NCBI RefSeq assembly: GCF_002332425.1
Contig: NZ_NRGS01000031.1
Location: 1-64,000, forward strand
Direction of reading: 5' to 3'
Source: Brachybacterium alimentarium
GTDB taxonomy: Bacteria; Actinomycetota; Actinomycetes; Actinomycetales; Dermabacteraceae
DNA length: 64,000 nt
Shown: positions 42,299-50,908 of the stretch, piece after piece
Layout of the letters: each line of letters opens with the position of its first letter
How positions within the stretch are numbered: the stretch's first letter is position 1
Notes under the pieces: generated by a model
The model's input: only the letters and a program-made list of their open reading frames with translations
Database searches by the model: none
Told to the model about the DNA's origin: nothing
Made by a program: the position numbers and the translations under genes

Positions 42299-42512
42299 GT
42301 GCGGGCTCCCGGCCGCCGGCTGCCAGCACCGTGCAGAGTCCCGGCGCCCGGTTGCCGCCGCGGTGCGAGGTCCCGGCGCCCAGTTGTCGCGGCCGTGCGG
42401 AGTCCCGGCACCCGGCCGTCACCGCGGTGCGGGCTCCCGGCCGCCGGCTGCCAGCGCCGTGCGGACTCCCGGCGCCCTGCTGTCGCGGCCGTGCGATGTC
42501 TCGGCCGCCGCC
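42299..42512. repeat. 32-bp tandem repeat, 6.7 copies
   Basis: Six full units start at 42299, 42331, 42363, 42395, 42427 and 42459, with a partial seventh at 42491. The period is exactly 32 bp without insertion or deletion. Each unit opens GTGCG/GTGCA and contains a form of TCCCGGCGCC; odd and even units differ in a pattern that suggests a 64-bp or longer duplication. It lies upstream of the ABC exporter pair 2 promoter. The flanks 42121-42298 hold nothing recognisable. Confidence 0.9.
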
Positions 42513-42570
42513 CGAATCCGCCATCAGATGAAACGACGGAAGTCTGATGCTGGAGCTGTGCTATGCGGTC

Positions 42571-42576
42571 TATGCT
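42571..42576 (+). promoter_or_regulatory. possible -10 for ABC exporter pair 2
   Basis: TATGCT, 51 bp before the GTG start, giving a leader of about 45 nt that includes the Shine-Dalgarno. No clear -35. Confidence 0.3.
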
Positions 42577-42627
42577 TCCTCAGGCGCACAGGCACGGCCG
42601 GCCGGTGCCCGTACCCGGAGGAGCCCT

Positions 42628-44364
42628 GTGACCCTGCTGCGACTCGCGCTGAGATCCGTGAAGCCGTACTGGCTCTGGATCCTCCTGGTGGTGGTCTTCC
42701 AGACCGTCGGAGTGCTGGCGGCGCTGTACCTGCCCACGCTGAACGCGGACATCATCGACAAGGGCGTCGCGAAGGCGGACGTGCCGGTGATCTGGGATCT
42801 GGGCAAGATCATGCTGGTCATCTCCCTGGGCAACATCGTGGCGCTGGTCGCTGCGAACTTCTTCGCCGCGCGCTCGGCGATGCGGGTCGGCAAGGATCTG
42901 CGCACCACGGTGTTCTCGAAGGTGTCCTCGTTCTCGCCGCGCGAGCTCAGCGAATTCGGCACTCCGTCTCTGATCACGCGCTCCACGAACGACGTCCAGC
43001 AGGTCCAGATGCTGGTGTTCTTCTCCCTGAACATGCTGGTGCAGGCACCGGTGACGGGGATCGGCGGCGTGGTGCTGGCGCTGCGCGTGGAGCCGGGCAT
43101 GGCCTGGCTGATCGCCGTGATGGTGCCGATCATGCTGGTCGCCGTCGGCATCCTCATCGCTCGGGCGGCACCGCTGTTCAAACAGATGCAGGGGAAGATC
43201 GACGACATCAACGGGGTGCTGCGCGAGCAGATCACCGGCATCCGCGTGCTGCGCGCCTTCGTGCGCGAGGATCGCGAGCGTGAGCGCTACGGCGTGGTCA
43301 ACGACCAGCTCACCGACCTCAACCGTCGCATCGGCCTGCTGATGATCCTCATCAACCCGATCATCATGTTCATCCTCAACGTCTCCAGCGTGATGGTGCT
43401 GCTGGTGGCGGCGCCGCGCATCGACTCCGGCCAGATGGAGGTCGGCTCGATCACCGCGTTCATCGCGTACCTCATGCAGATCCTCATCGCGGTCATGATG
43501 GCGACGTTCATGACGATGATGATCCCGCGTGCGATGGTCTCCGCCGAGCGCATCTCCGCGGTGCTCGACACCGAGACCAGCGTCGTCCAGCGCACCGACG
43601 GCGTCCGCGAGATCGAGGGGCCGATCGAGCTGACCTTCGAGGACGTCTCCTTCACCTATCCCGGGGCGGAGCGCCCGGTGCTCCAGGGGATCTCCTTCTC
43701 CGCGCGCGCCGGCCAGACCGTCGCGATCATCGGCGGCACCGGCGCCGGCAAGACGACCCTGATCAACCTCGTGCCGCGCCTGATGGACGCGAGCGAGGGC
43801 CGGGTGCTGCTGAACGGTCACGACGTGCGCGACCTCGACGCCCGGGTGCTCTGGGAGCGCGTGGGCCTGGTCCCGCAGCGTCCCTATCTGTTCTCCGGCA
43901 CCGTCGCGAGCAACCTGCGATTCGGGAATCCGTCGGCCGACGAGCAGGAGCTGTGGCATGCGCTGACGGTCGCGCAGGGCCGCGACTTCGTCGCCTCGAT
44001 GCCCACCGAGCTCGAGTCGCCGATCGCGCAGGGCGGCACGAACGTCTCCGGCGGTCAGCGCCAGCGGCTGTGCATCGCCCGCGCGCTCGCCGCGACGCCG
44101 TCGCTGTACCTGTTCGACGACTCCTTCAGCGCGCTGGACCTCACCACGGACGCCAAGCTGCGGGCGGCGCTCGCGCCGGAGACCCGCGACGCCCTCGTGC
44201 TCATCGTCGCCCAGCGCGTCACGACCATCACCAACGCCGATCTGATCCTCGTGCTCGACAACGGGCGCATCGTGGATCAGGGCACCCACTCCGAGCTGCT
44301 CGAGACCTCGGAGACGTACCAGGAGATCGTCCGCTCGCAGGGCGTCGAGGAGGAGGTGGCCTGA
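42628..44364 (+). CDS. ABC exporter half-transporter, degenerate-site subunit (pair 2)
   Basis: 578 aa: six membrane helices (about 15-300), then an NBD with Walker A (GGTGAGKTT) and signature VSGGQ. As in pair 1, the catalytic Glu is Asp498 (LYLFDDSFSALD) and the switch His is replaced, here by Gln529 (IVAQRVTT). This places it in the heterodimeric multidrug-exporter group (LmrC/BmrC/TM287-like). GTG 42628 is chosen because GGAGGAG lies four bases upstream and the first helix follows; an in-frame ATG at 42547 would add a non-conserved extension. Its TGA overlaps the next ATG. Confidence 0.9.
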   Translation: MTLLRLALRSVKPYWLWILLVVVFQTVGVLAALYLPTLNADIIDKGVAKADVPVIWDLGKIMLVISLGNIVALVAANFFAARSAMRVGKDLRTTVFSKVSSFSPRELSEFGTPSLITRSTNDVQQVQMLVFFSLNMLVQAPVTGIGGVVLALRVEPGMAWLIAVMVPIMLVAVGILIARAAPLFKQMQGKIDDINGVLREQITGIRVLRAFVREDRERERYGVVNDQLTDLNRRIGLLMILINPIIMFILNVSSVMVLLVAAPRIDSGQMEVGSITAFIAYLMQILIAVMMATFMTMMIPRAMVSAERISAVLDTETSVVQRTDGVREIEGPIELTFEDVSFTYPGAERPVLQGISFSARAGQTVAIIGGTGAGKTTLINLVPRLMDASEGRVLLNGHDVRDLDARVLWERVGLVPQRPYLFSGTVASNLRFGNPSADEQELWHALTVAQGRDFVASMPTELESPIAQGGTNVSGGQRQRLCIARALAATPSLYLFDDSFSALDLTTDAKLRAALAPETRDALVLIVAQRVTTITNADLILVLDNGRIVDQGTHSELLETSETYQEIVRSQGVEEEVA

Positions 44365-46544
44365 TGACTTCCTCCGAGAAGAAGCAGGAGCCCGCAGGCG
44401 ACCCGCCCGCAGGGGACGCGCCCGCAGGGGACGCGCCCGCAGGCGACGAGGCGCAGGCGGCCGACGAGATCGCGAGCGAGAAGGACGCCGAGCGCGGCCT
44501 GCGGCCCGGTCAGAGCGCCAAGAACTTCTGGCCCTCGACCAAGCGCCTGGTGCGCGAGATCGGCCCCGAGGCCAAGTACCTGGTCCTCGCGGTCCTGATC
44601 GGGATGGTCTCGGTCGCGCTCAGCGTCGTCGGCCCCAAGATCCTGGGCCGCGCCACGGACATCATCTTCACCGGCTTGATCTCCAAGAACCTCCCGGCCG
44701 GAGCGGATCCGGCAGACGTCATCGAGCAGATGCGCGCCGCCGGCGAGGGGAAGATGGCGGATCTCCTGTCCGGGATGCGCCTGACCCCCGGTGAGGGCAT
44801 CGACTTCGCCGCCCTGCACCAGACCCTCGCGCTGGCCGTGGCCCTGTTCGTGGGCGCCGCGCTGCTGATGTGGCTGCAGGGGGTGGCCCTGAACCGGATC
44901 ATCGTGCGCATGGTCTATCGCCTGCGCCGCGATGTGGAGGAGAAGCTGCACCGGCTGCCGCTGGCGTACTTCGACCGGATGAAGCGCGGGGAGATCCTCT
45001 CGCGCGTCACCAACGACATCGACAACATCCAGAACACCCTGATGAACACCGTGACGGGTCTGGTGAACTCGATCCTCACGGTGATCGGCGTGCTCGTCAT
45101 GATGCTCACCATCTCCTGGCAGCTCTCGCTCATCGCGCTCGCCGTGATCCCCGTGGTCGTGCTGCTCACGGCCGTGGTGGGCTCCAAGGCGCAGAAGCTG
45201 TTCGCCCAGCAGTGGGACGCCACGGGCGTGATGAACTCCGAGGTGGAGGAGGCCTACACCGGGCACAGCCTGGTGACCGTCTTCGGCCGCCGTGAGCAGA
45301 TCGCCGAGCGTTTCGAGGAGCGCAACGAGAAGCTGTTCAGGGCCACCTTCGGCGCGCAGTTCGTCTCCTCGCTGATCATGCCGATGATGATGTTCGTGGG
45401 GAACCTCAGCTACGTCGTCGTGGCGATCGTGGGCGGCCTGCGGATCGTCTCCGGCCAGCTCACGCTCGGTGACGTGCAGGCGTTCATCCAGTACTCCCGC
45501 CAGTTCACCCAGCCGCTCAGCCAGATCGCGTCGATGGCCACCATGCTGCAGTCCGGCGTGGCCAGCGCCGAGCGGGTCTTCGAGCTGCTGGACGCCGGGG
45601 AGCAGGAGCCCGAGACCACGGTGGACACCGCCGCTGCGGGTATCCGCGAGGGGCGCGTCGAGTTCGAGCACGTGCGCTTCTCCTACACCCCGGAGCGCGA
45701 GCTGATCCGTGACCTGTCGCTGGTGGCCGATCCGGGCCACACGGTCGCGATCGTGGGGCCGACGGGCGCCGGCAAGACCACCCTGGTGAACCTCGTGATG
45801 CGGTTCTACGAGGTCGACGGCGGCCGGATCACGGTCGACGGGATCGACATCCGCGACCTCACCCGCGCCCAGTTGCGCCAGCGCACCGGCATGGTCCTCC
45901 AGGACACCTGGCTGTTCAAGGGGACCCTCCGGGAGAACATCCGCTACGGGCGCCTGGACGCGTCCGACGAGGAGGTCCTCGAGGCCGCCCGCGCCACCCA
46001 CGTCGACGACTTCGCCCGGCAGCTGCCCGACGGCTACGACACGATCGTGGACGACGACGAGTCCTCGCTCTCGGCCGGCGAGAAGCAGCTGATGACCATC
46101 GCGCGCGCTTTCCTCGCCAAGCCCAGCCTGCTGATCCTCGACGAGGCCACCTCGAGCGTGGACACCCGCACCGAGGTGCTGGTGCAGAACGCGATGAACC
46201 GCCTGCGCGAGGGGCGCACCTCCTTCGTGATCGCCCACCGTCTCTCCACGATCCGCGACGCGGACCTGATTCTCGTCATGGAGGACGGCGACATCGTCGA
46301 GCAGGGCGACCATGACGAGCTGATCGCGCAGGACGGCGCGTACGCACGGCTGTACCGCTCGCAGTTCGAGGGTGCCGCCGTGGACCTCGACGCCCAGGAG
46401 GAGGTCGCCGCGCTCGGCGAGGAGCCCACCGCGCAGGACGACGTGCTCGCGGCGCAGGACGGTGTGGTCGCCGCCCAGGACGGCGGGCTTCGCGCGCCCG
46501 ACGGCGAGACCCCGACCACCACCGGGCCGATGAGGCTCGGGTGA
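44364..46544 (+). CDS. ABC exporter half-transporter, catalytic subunit (pair 2)
   Basis: 726 aa. An N-terminal extension with repeated PAGD units (about 10-30) precedes the six-helix domain with a 50-residue extracytoplasmic insertion after helix 1. The NBD has Walker A GPTGAGKTT, Walker B with catalytic Glu (LLILDEATSSVD), switch His (VIAHRLST) and signature LSAGE instead of LSGGQ. This again complements the degenerate partner. A Gln/Asp/Ala-rich tail of 50 residues follows. The start is coupled to the partner by a TGATG junction with GGAGG upstream. Confidence 0.9.
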   Translation: MTSSEKKQEPAGDPPAGDAPAGDAPAGDEAQAADEIASEKDAERGLRPGQSAKNFWPSTKRLVREIGPEAKYLVLAVLIGMVSVALSVVGPKILGRATDIIFTGLISKNLPAGADPADVIEQMRAAGEGKMADLLSGMRLTPGEGIDFAALHQTLALAVALFVGAALLMWLQGVALNRIIVRMVYRLRRDVEEKLHRLPLAYFDRMKRGEILSRVTNDIDNIQNTLMNTVTGLVNSILTVIGVLVMMLTISWQLSLIALAVIPVVVLLTAVVGSKAQKLFAQQWDATGVMNSEVEEAYTGHSLVTVFGRREQIAERFEERNEKLFRATFGAQFVSSLIMPMMMFVGNLSYVVVAIVGGLRIVSGQLTLGDVQAFIQYSRQFTQPLSQIASMATMLQSGVASAERVFELLDAGEQEPETTVDTAAAGIREGRVEFEHVRFSYTPERELIRDLSLVADPGHTVAIVGPTGAGKTTLVNLVMRFYEVDGGRITVDGIDIRDLTRAQLRQRTGMVLQDTWLFKGTLRENIRYGRLDASDEEVLEAARATHVDDFARQLPDGYDTIVDDDESSLSAGEKQLMTIARAFLAKPSLLILDEATSSVDTRTEVLVQNAMNRLREGRTSFVIAHRLSTIRDADLILVMEDGDIVEQGDHDELIAQDGAYARLYRSQFEGAAVDLDAQEEVAALGEEPTAQDDVLAAQDGVVAAQDGGLRAPDGETPTTTGPMRLG

Positions 46545-46638
46545 CGTCGCAGGAGGGCGGTGGCCGTGCGCGGCGCCCCGTGCACGGCACGCGCGAGACC
46601 TGCGCCGACGCCGCCTCGGTGAACCACGCGACATCGGT

Positions 46639-46667
46639 TTGTTTTCATGCATGGCCATGAATACTAT
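46639..46667 (+). promoter_or_regulatory. predicted promoter of the amino-acid ABC operon (leaderless)
   Basis: TTGTTT (46639-46644), a 17-bp spacer and TACTAT (46662-46667) stand six bases before GTG 46674. The spacer contains the palindrome CATGGCCATG (46650-46659), which could be an operator. This is the best-formed promoter in the window, in an unusually AT-rich patch. Confidence 0.65.
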
Positions 46668-46673
46668 TCACGC

Positions 46674-47606
46674 GTGACTTCACCTCGTCCCCGGCGGCGC
46701 ACCCTGTTGCGCGCGTTGCCGCTCGCCCTCGGCGGTGCCGCGCTGACGCCTGCGCTCGCCGCGTGCACCGACGCGTCCGTCCGTCTGGACGCCGACTCCA
46801 ACGCCATCCCCGTCGTCGACTTCGACGCCATCCAGGAGCAGTCCGACATCGCCGCCCTGGTTCCGGAGGAGATCCGCGAGCGCGGCGAGCTGGTCAACGG
46901 CGCTGCCCTGAACTACGCCCCCGGGGAGTTCCTGGGCTCCGACGGGGTGGCCGTCGGCTATGACATCGACATCCTGGCTGCGGTCGGCAAGGTGCTGGGG
47001 CTGACCACCCGCACCGAATCCGCGGTGTTCGCGCAGATCATCCCGTCGATCGGCGCGAAGTACGACGTCGGGATCTCGAGCTTCACCATCAACCCCGAGC
47101 GCCTCGAGCAGGTCTCGATGGTCTCCTACTTCGCCGCCGGGATGTCCTACGCGGTGAAGACCGGGAACCCCTATGGGATCACCCCGCCGGACCTCTGCGG
47201 CACCCGCGTGGCCCACCAGGTGGGCACCTACATGGACGACGTCGTCGTCGAGCGCGACCAGGAGTGCCGGGACGCCGGCGGCCAGGGCATCGTCGACCAG
47301 CCCTATGTGGGTAACGCCGACGCCGCGACTGCGGTGGCCGGCGGCAAGGCCGACGTGCTGATCGGCGACTCGCCCGTCGTCGCCTACGCCGTGGACCGTT
47401 CGCGCGGCACCCTCGAGGAGGTCGGGGACATCGAGGACGCGGCCCTGAACGGCCTCGTCGTCGCCAAGGACCAGCCGGAGCTGGCCGAGGCGATCCGCGC
47501 GGCGGTGCAGCACCTGATCGACTCCGGCGCCCTCCGCGAGATCCTCGCGGCGTGGGGCAACGAGAACGGCATGATCGAGACCTCGGAAGTGGACCCGCAG
47601 CAGTGA
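46674..47606 (+). CDS. polar amino-acid ABC transporter substrate-binding lipoprotein
   Basis: 310 aa. The signal peptide has a twin-arginine-like motif (RRRTLLRALPLALGG) and a lipobox ending at C31 (LTPALAAC), so it may be a Tat-exported lipoprotein. The mature part is an SBP family 3 protein (YDIDILAAVGKVLGL, AVFAQIIPSIGAKYDVGISSFTI) that binds a polar amino acid or similar ligand outside the membrane. GTG 46674 is chosen over ATG 46647 because the promoter places the transcript start there and the signal peptide then begins normally. The stop overlaps the permease GTG. Confidence 0.9.
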   Translation: MTSPRPRRRTLLRALPLALGGAALTPALAACTDASVRLDADSNAIPVVDFDAIQEQSDIAALVPEEIRERGELVNGAALNYAPGEFLGSDGVAVGYDIDILAAVGKVLGLTTRTESAVFAQIIPSIGAKYDVGISSFTINPERLEQVSMVSYFAAGMSYAVKTGNPYGITPPDLCGTRVAHQVGTYMDDVVVERDQECRDAGGQGIVDQPYVGNADAATAVAGGKADVLIGDSPVVAYAVDRSRGTLEEVGDIEDAALNGLVVAKDQPELAEAIRAAVQHLIDSGALREILAAWGNENGMIETSEVDPQQ

Positions 47607-48592
47607 GCACACAGACCCCCGCCCCCGTGCCGGCCGCCGCCGGTCGTCGTGCCGAGGATCCGATCCCGCACCGGATCCGGGCCAAGGCCAGCCCGCGTCC
47701 CGGCACCTGGATCAGCGCTGTGGTGGTCGTGCTGGTCGTCCTCGGACTGATCAACTTCCTCATCACGAACCCGGTGTTCGACTGGGCGACCGTGGCGACC
47801 TACATCCTGGACGTCAAGGTGGTCCAGGGCGTCGGCTGGACGCTGCTGATCACCGTGCTGTCGATGGTGCTCGGCACGGTCGTCGCCCTCACCGCCGCGA
47901 TCATGCGGCGCAGCGAGAACCCGGTGCTGCGCGGCGTCTCCTGGGCGTACATCTTCGTCTTCCGCGGCACCCCGGTGTACACCCAGCTGGTGTTCTGGGG
48001 CCTGTTCACGGTGATCGTCCCGAAGATCGCGCTCGGGATCCCGTTCGGCCCCGAATGGTTCTCCTTCTCCACCCGTGACTACTTCCCGGCGTTCTGGGCG
48101 GCCGTGGTGGGTCTGGGCCTGAACGAGGGCGCCTACCTCGCCGAGATCTTCCGTTCGGGCCTGAACTCCGTGGACAAGGGCCAGACCGAGGCCTCCAAGG
48201 CCCTCGGCATGAGCAACGGCAAGATCCTGCGGCGGATCATCATCCCGCAGGCCATGCGCGTGATCGTGCCGCCGCTGGGCAACGAGACCATCGGCATGCT
48301 GAAGACCACGTCGCTGGTGCTCGCGGTGCCCTTCACCCTCGACCTGACCTTCGCCACCAACGCGATCGCGAACAAGCTCTACGCCCCGATCCCGCTGCTC
48401 ATCGTCGCCGCGATCTGGTATCTCGCGATCACCAGCGTGCTGATGGTGGGCCAGTACTTCCTGGAGCGGTATTTCGGCCGCGGCTTCGACGACCGTCCCG
48501 GCGGCGTCGGCCCTGCCAAGCGCTCCCGCCAGTCGGCCGTGAACCGCGCCGGCACGACCCCCAAGGACTCGCTCCCGGAGGTGGAGCTCTGA
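47603..48592 (+). CDS. polar amino-acid ABC transporter permease (HisM/GlnP type)
   Basis: 329 aa with about five membrane helices. The His/Glu/Gln/Arg/opine permease signature [19 protein letters not shown] is near residue 75 and the EAA loop, which contacts the ATPase, is [20 protein letters not shown]. Residues 1-35 are a cytoplasmic extension and there is a basic tail. The GTG start overlaps the binding-protein stop (GTGA); the stop overlaps the ATPase ATG (TGATG). Confidence 0.9.
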   Translation: MSTQTPAPVPAAAGRRAEDPIPHRIRAKASPRPGTWISAVVVVLVVLGLINFLITNPVFDWATVATYILDVKVVQGVGWTLLITVLSMVLGTVVALTAAIMRRSENPVLRGVSWAYIFVFRGTPVYTQLVFWGLFTVIVPKIALGIPFGPEWFSFSTRDYFPAFWAAVVGLGLNEGAYLAEIFRSGLNSVDKGQTEASKALGMSNGKILRRIIIPQAMRVIVPPLGNETIGMLKTTSLVLAVPFTLDLTFATNAIANKLYAPIPLLIVAAIWYLAITSVLMVGQYFLERYFGRGFDDRPGGVGPAKRSRQSAVNRAGTTPKDSLPEVEL

Positions 48593-49479
48593 TGACTCAC
48601 GCCGCCACTCCTGCGCCCACCCCCGATTCTGCGCCCACCCCAGACCCTGCAGCCGTCCCCGGTGCTGCGCCCGTCCCTGATCCCGGATCCGACGCTGCAG
48701 CCGGTGCCGCGGCGCCCCTCATCGAGCTCGAGGGCGTGCACAAGGCCTTCGGCGACCTGCACGTGCTCAAGAACTGCGACCTCTCCGTCGCCGCCGGTGA
48801 GGTCACCGTGCTGATCGGTCCCTCCGGCTCCGGCAAGTCCACGCTGCTGCGCTGCATCAACCAGCTCGAGGAGCCGACGGCCGGGCGGGTGCGCATCGCC
48901 GGGGTCACCCAGGGATACGCCGAGAAGCCTCTGGCCGACGGCCGCTGGCAGAAGCTCCCCAGCACCCAGATCGCCCACCAGCGCTCGCGCATCGGCATGG
49001 TGTTCCAGCGCTTCCACCTGTTCCCGCACATGACGGCGCTACAGAACATCATGGAGGCGCCGATCCAGGTGCTCGGACGCTCCGCCGCGGAGGCCGAGAA
49101 GTCCGCTCTGTCCCTGCTGGAGCGCGTGGGCCTCGCCGACCGGGCCGACCACTACCCCTCGGAGCTCTCCGGCGGCCAGCAGCAGCGCGTCGCGATCGCC
49201 CGCGCCCTGGCCATGGACCCCGAGCTGATGCTCTTCGACGAGCCCACTTCGGCGCTGGACCCGGAGCTCGTCGCCGAGGTCCTCGCCGTGCTCAAGGAGC
49301 TCGCCGAGGGCGGTATGACCATGATCGTGGTGACCCACGAGATGGGCTTCGCCCGCGAGGTCGCGGACCAGGTCGTGTTCATGGACGACGGCATGATCCT
49401 CGAGCAGGGGACTCCCGACCAGCTCATCGAGCAGCCGCGGTCCGAGCGTCTCAAGGGCTTCCTCGCCTCGGTGCTCTGA
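48592..49479 (+). CDS. polar amino-acid ABC transporter ATP-binding protein (GlnQ type)
   Basis: 295 aa. After a 40-residue Pro/Ala/Asp-rich extension the NBD is complete: Walker [11 protein letters not shown]-loop [13 protein letters not shown], signature [15 protein letters not shown], Walker [13 protein letters not shown] and switch [13 protein letters not shown], the last typical of GlnQ/HisP. It powers uptake through the preceding permease. It is the last gene of the operon, with a palindromic hairpin 11 bases past the stop. Confidence 0.95.
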   Translation: MTHAATPAPTPDSAPTPDPAAVPGAAPVPDPGSDAAAGAAAPLIELEGVHKAFGDLHVLKNCDLSVAAGEVTVLIGPSGSGKSTLLRCINQLEEPTAGRVRIAGVTQGYAEKPLADGRWQKLPSTQIAHQRSRIGMVFQRFHLFPHMTALQNIMEAPIQVLGRSAAEAEKSALSLLERVGLADRADHYPSELSGGQQQRVAIARALAMDPELMLFDEPTSALDPELVAEVLAVLKELAEGGMTMIVVTHEMGFAREVADQVVFMDDGMILEQGTPDQLIEQPRSERLKGFLASVL

Positions 49480-49490
49480 GCCGTATTGCT

Positions 49491-49508
49491 CAGAGCGCCG
49501 GCGCTCTG
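49491..49508 (+). terminator. hairpin after the amino-acid ABC operon
   Basis: CAGAGCGCCGGCGCTCTG is a perfect 18-bp palindrome (7-bp stem, CCGG loop) 11 bases past the stop. There is no real T-tract, as is common for actinobacterial terminators. Confidence 0.5.
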
Positions 49509-49550
49509 GGCCCCGGTGCTCTGGGTCGTTTCGGTCGGGCAGGTTTGGTC

Positions 49551-49577
49551 GGGGCCGACGGGGCCGACGGGGCCGAC
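49551..49577. repeat. 9-bp tandem repeat (GGGGCCGAC x3)
   Basis: Three perfect units lie in the convergent gap. Further scattered GGGGCCGACGG copies continue to about 49665. Confidence 0.8.
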
Positions 49578-49676
49578 GGGGCTGCCTGCGCCTCCAGGAC
49601 CGACGGGGCCGACGGTATCGACGTGGCCGCCAGGCGCGCCGGCGTCGCCGGGGCCGACGGTGTCGGCGGGTGCACG

Positions 49677-50729
49677 TCAGCCCCTCGAGCGGTCGCTGAG
49701 CCTCAGGCGACGGTCGAGCCGGCGCAGGCCGTCGGCCGTCGCCGTGCCTGATTCCCGCAGCGCAGCGGTCAGGCGGGAGTGCACGGACGTGGTGTCGAGG
49801 TGCGGCCCGATCGCCACCAGCCCGTCCTCTCCGCCCGGAGAGCAGGGGGCGAGGTGGAGGTGGCGGCCCACCAGCTGGGCCGCGCAGTGACGGTCGCCCT
49901 CGGGGGCCCGCACGGTGATCGTGCCCTTGAGCCGGTACACCCCGGCCGGCGGATCCTCGAGCAGGTCCAGCACCGCTCCCGGTTCCACGGGCCCGGCGGC
50001 GTGGACGGTCACGACGTCCGCATGGACGTGGTCGTGGTGCGCGCGCTCCTCGCGGTCCTGACGCGTGATCTCGGCGAGGGGGAGCTGGCCGTCGGGTTCC
50101 TCGCGGTGAGCGATGTCGGCCACGAGCGCGGGATCGATGGTGCCGTGGGGAGCCTCGAGGATAGGCGCCGCCGGTTGGCGCAGCCGGATCCGCGCAGTGA
50201 TCTCCTCCACCCGTGAACGGTGCTGCTCCGGCGGGAGCAGCGCCGTCTTCGTGATCACCACCAGGGACGCGGCGGCGAAACGCGCCGGGGGCTCGCCCCG
50301 TGTCCCGCTGGGGCCGACGGGGTCCACCGTGTCGAGATACGAGCAGGCGTCGACCACCTCGATCACGCCGCCGGGCCGGATCCGGTGTGCGGAAGCCTCG
50401 CCGATCAGCCGCGCCACCGCCAGCGGCTCGGCGACCCCGCTCGCTTCGACCAGGATGGCGTCGAGCTGCAGGGAGGGATGCGAGAGCTTCTCCAGCGCTT
50501 CGTCGAGCCCGCCGCTGTCAGGGAGGCAGCACAGGCACCCTCCGGAGATCGATGCGGCCTCGTCGACCTGCCCCGTGATCAGCGCCGCATCGACGTCGAT
50601 CGAACCGAAGTCGTTGATGACCACCCCGAAGCGCGCGCCGGGAGCGCGCAGCACCGAGTTCAGCACCGTGGTCTTGCCGGCGCCCAGATAGCCGGTCAGG
50701 GCGATGGTGGGGATCACGGTGGGACTCAC
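49677..50729 (-). CDS. CobW/COG0523-family GTP-binding metallochaperone
   Basis: 350 aa. Walker A GYLGAGKTT (13-21), the VVINDFGSID switch, the metal-binding CxCC motif (C65, C67, C68 in GGCLCC) and the VITKT base motif are followed by a His-rich linker (HHDHVHADVV) and a CobW_C domain. These GTPases deliver metals, many of them zinc under zinc limitation. GTG 50729 is chosen because AGGA lies eight bases upstream and the P-loop is then near the N-terminus as in the family. A Zur-box-like sequence overlaps the promoter region. Confidence 0.85.
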   Translation of the reverse strand: MSPTVIPTIALTGYLGAGKTTVLNSVLRAPGARFGVVINDFGSIDVDAALITGQVDEAASISGGCLCCLPDSGGLDEALEKLSHPSLQLDAILVEASGVAEPLAVARLIGEASAHRIRPGGVIEVVDACSYLDTVDPVGPSGTRGEPPARFAAASLVVITKTALLPPEQHRSRVEEITARIRLRQPAAPILEAPHGTIDPALVADIAHREEPDGQLPLAEITRQDREERAHHDHVHADVVTVHAAGPVEPGAVLDLLEDPPAGVYRLKGTITVRAPEGDRHCAAQLVGRHLHLAPCSPGGEDGLVAIGPHLDTTSVHSRLTAALRESGTATADGLRRLDRRLRLSDRSRG

Positions 50730-50755
50730 TCCGATTCCTGCTGATTCCTGCTTGT

Positions 50756-50775
50756 TGAGAGTCGTTCGCAGTATA
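50756..50775 (-). promoter_or_regulatory. candidate Zur box and -10 of the COG0523 gene
   Basis: TGAGAGTCGTTCGCA (50756-50770, plus strand) matches the actinobacterial Zur consensus TGAAAATCATTTTCA at 10 of 15 positions. It touches a minus-strand -10 TATACT (50775-50770). Zinc-bound Zur would then block transcription. The match is moderate. Confidence 0.4.
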
Positions 50776-50908
50776 AGGGGCTTCCCGAGCGGGCGCGATC
50801 TGGGACCGGGAACGCCCCGCCGCCTCGGGCCGCTCGCGGGCGCCCCGCCCACCTCTGGGGCTCGCGAGTGCCCGGCCACCCCAGGCCACCAGCGAACCCC
50901 CACTCTCC

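Noticed and set aside
42299-42512. CRISPR-like regular repeats
   Set aside because: Units of 32 bp follow each other directly with no unique spacers, and no cas genes are present. It is a plain tandem repeat.
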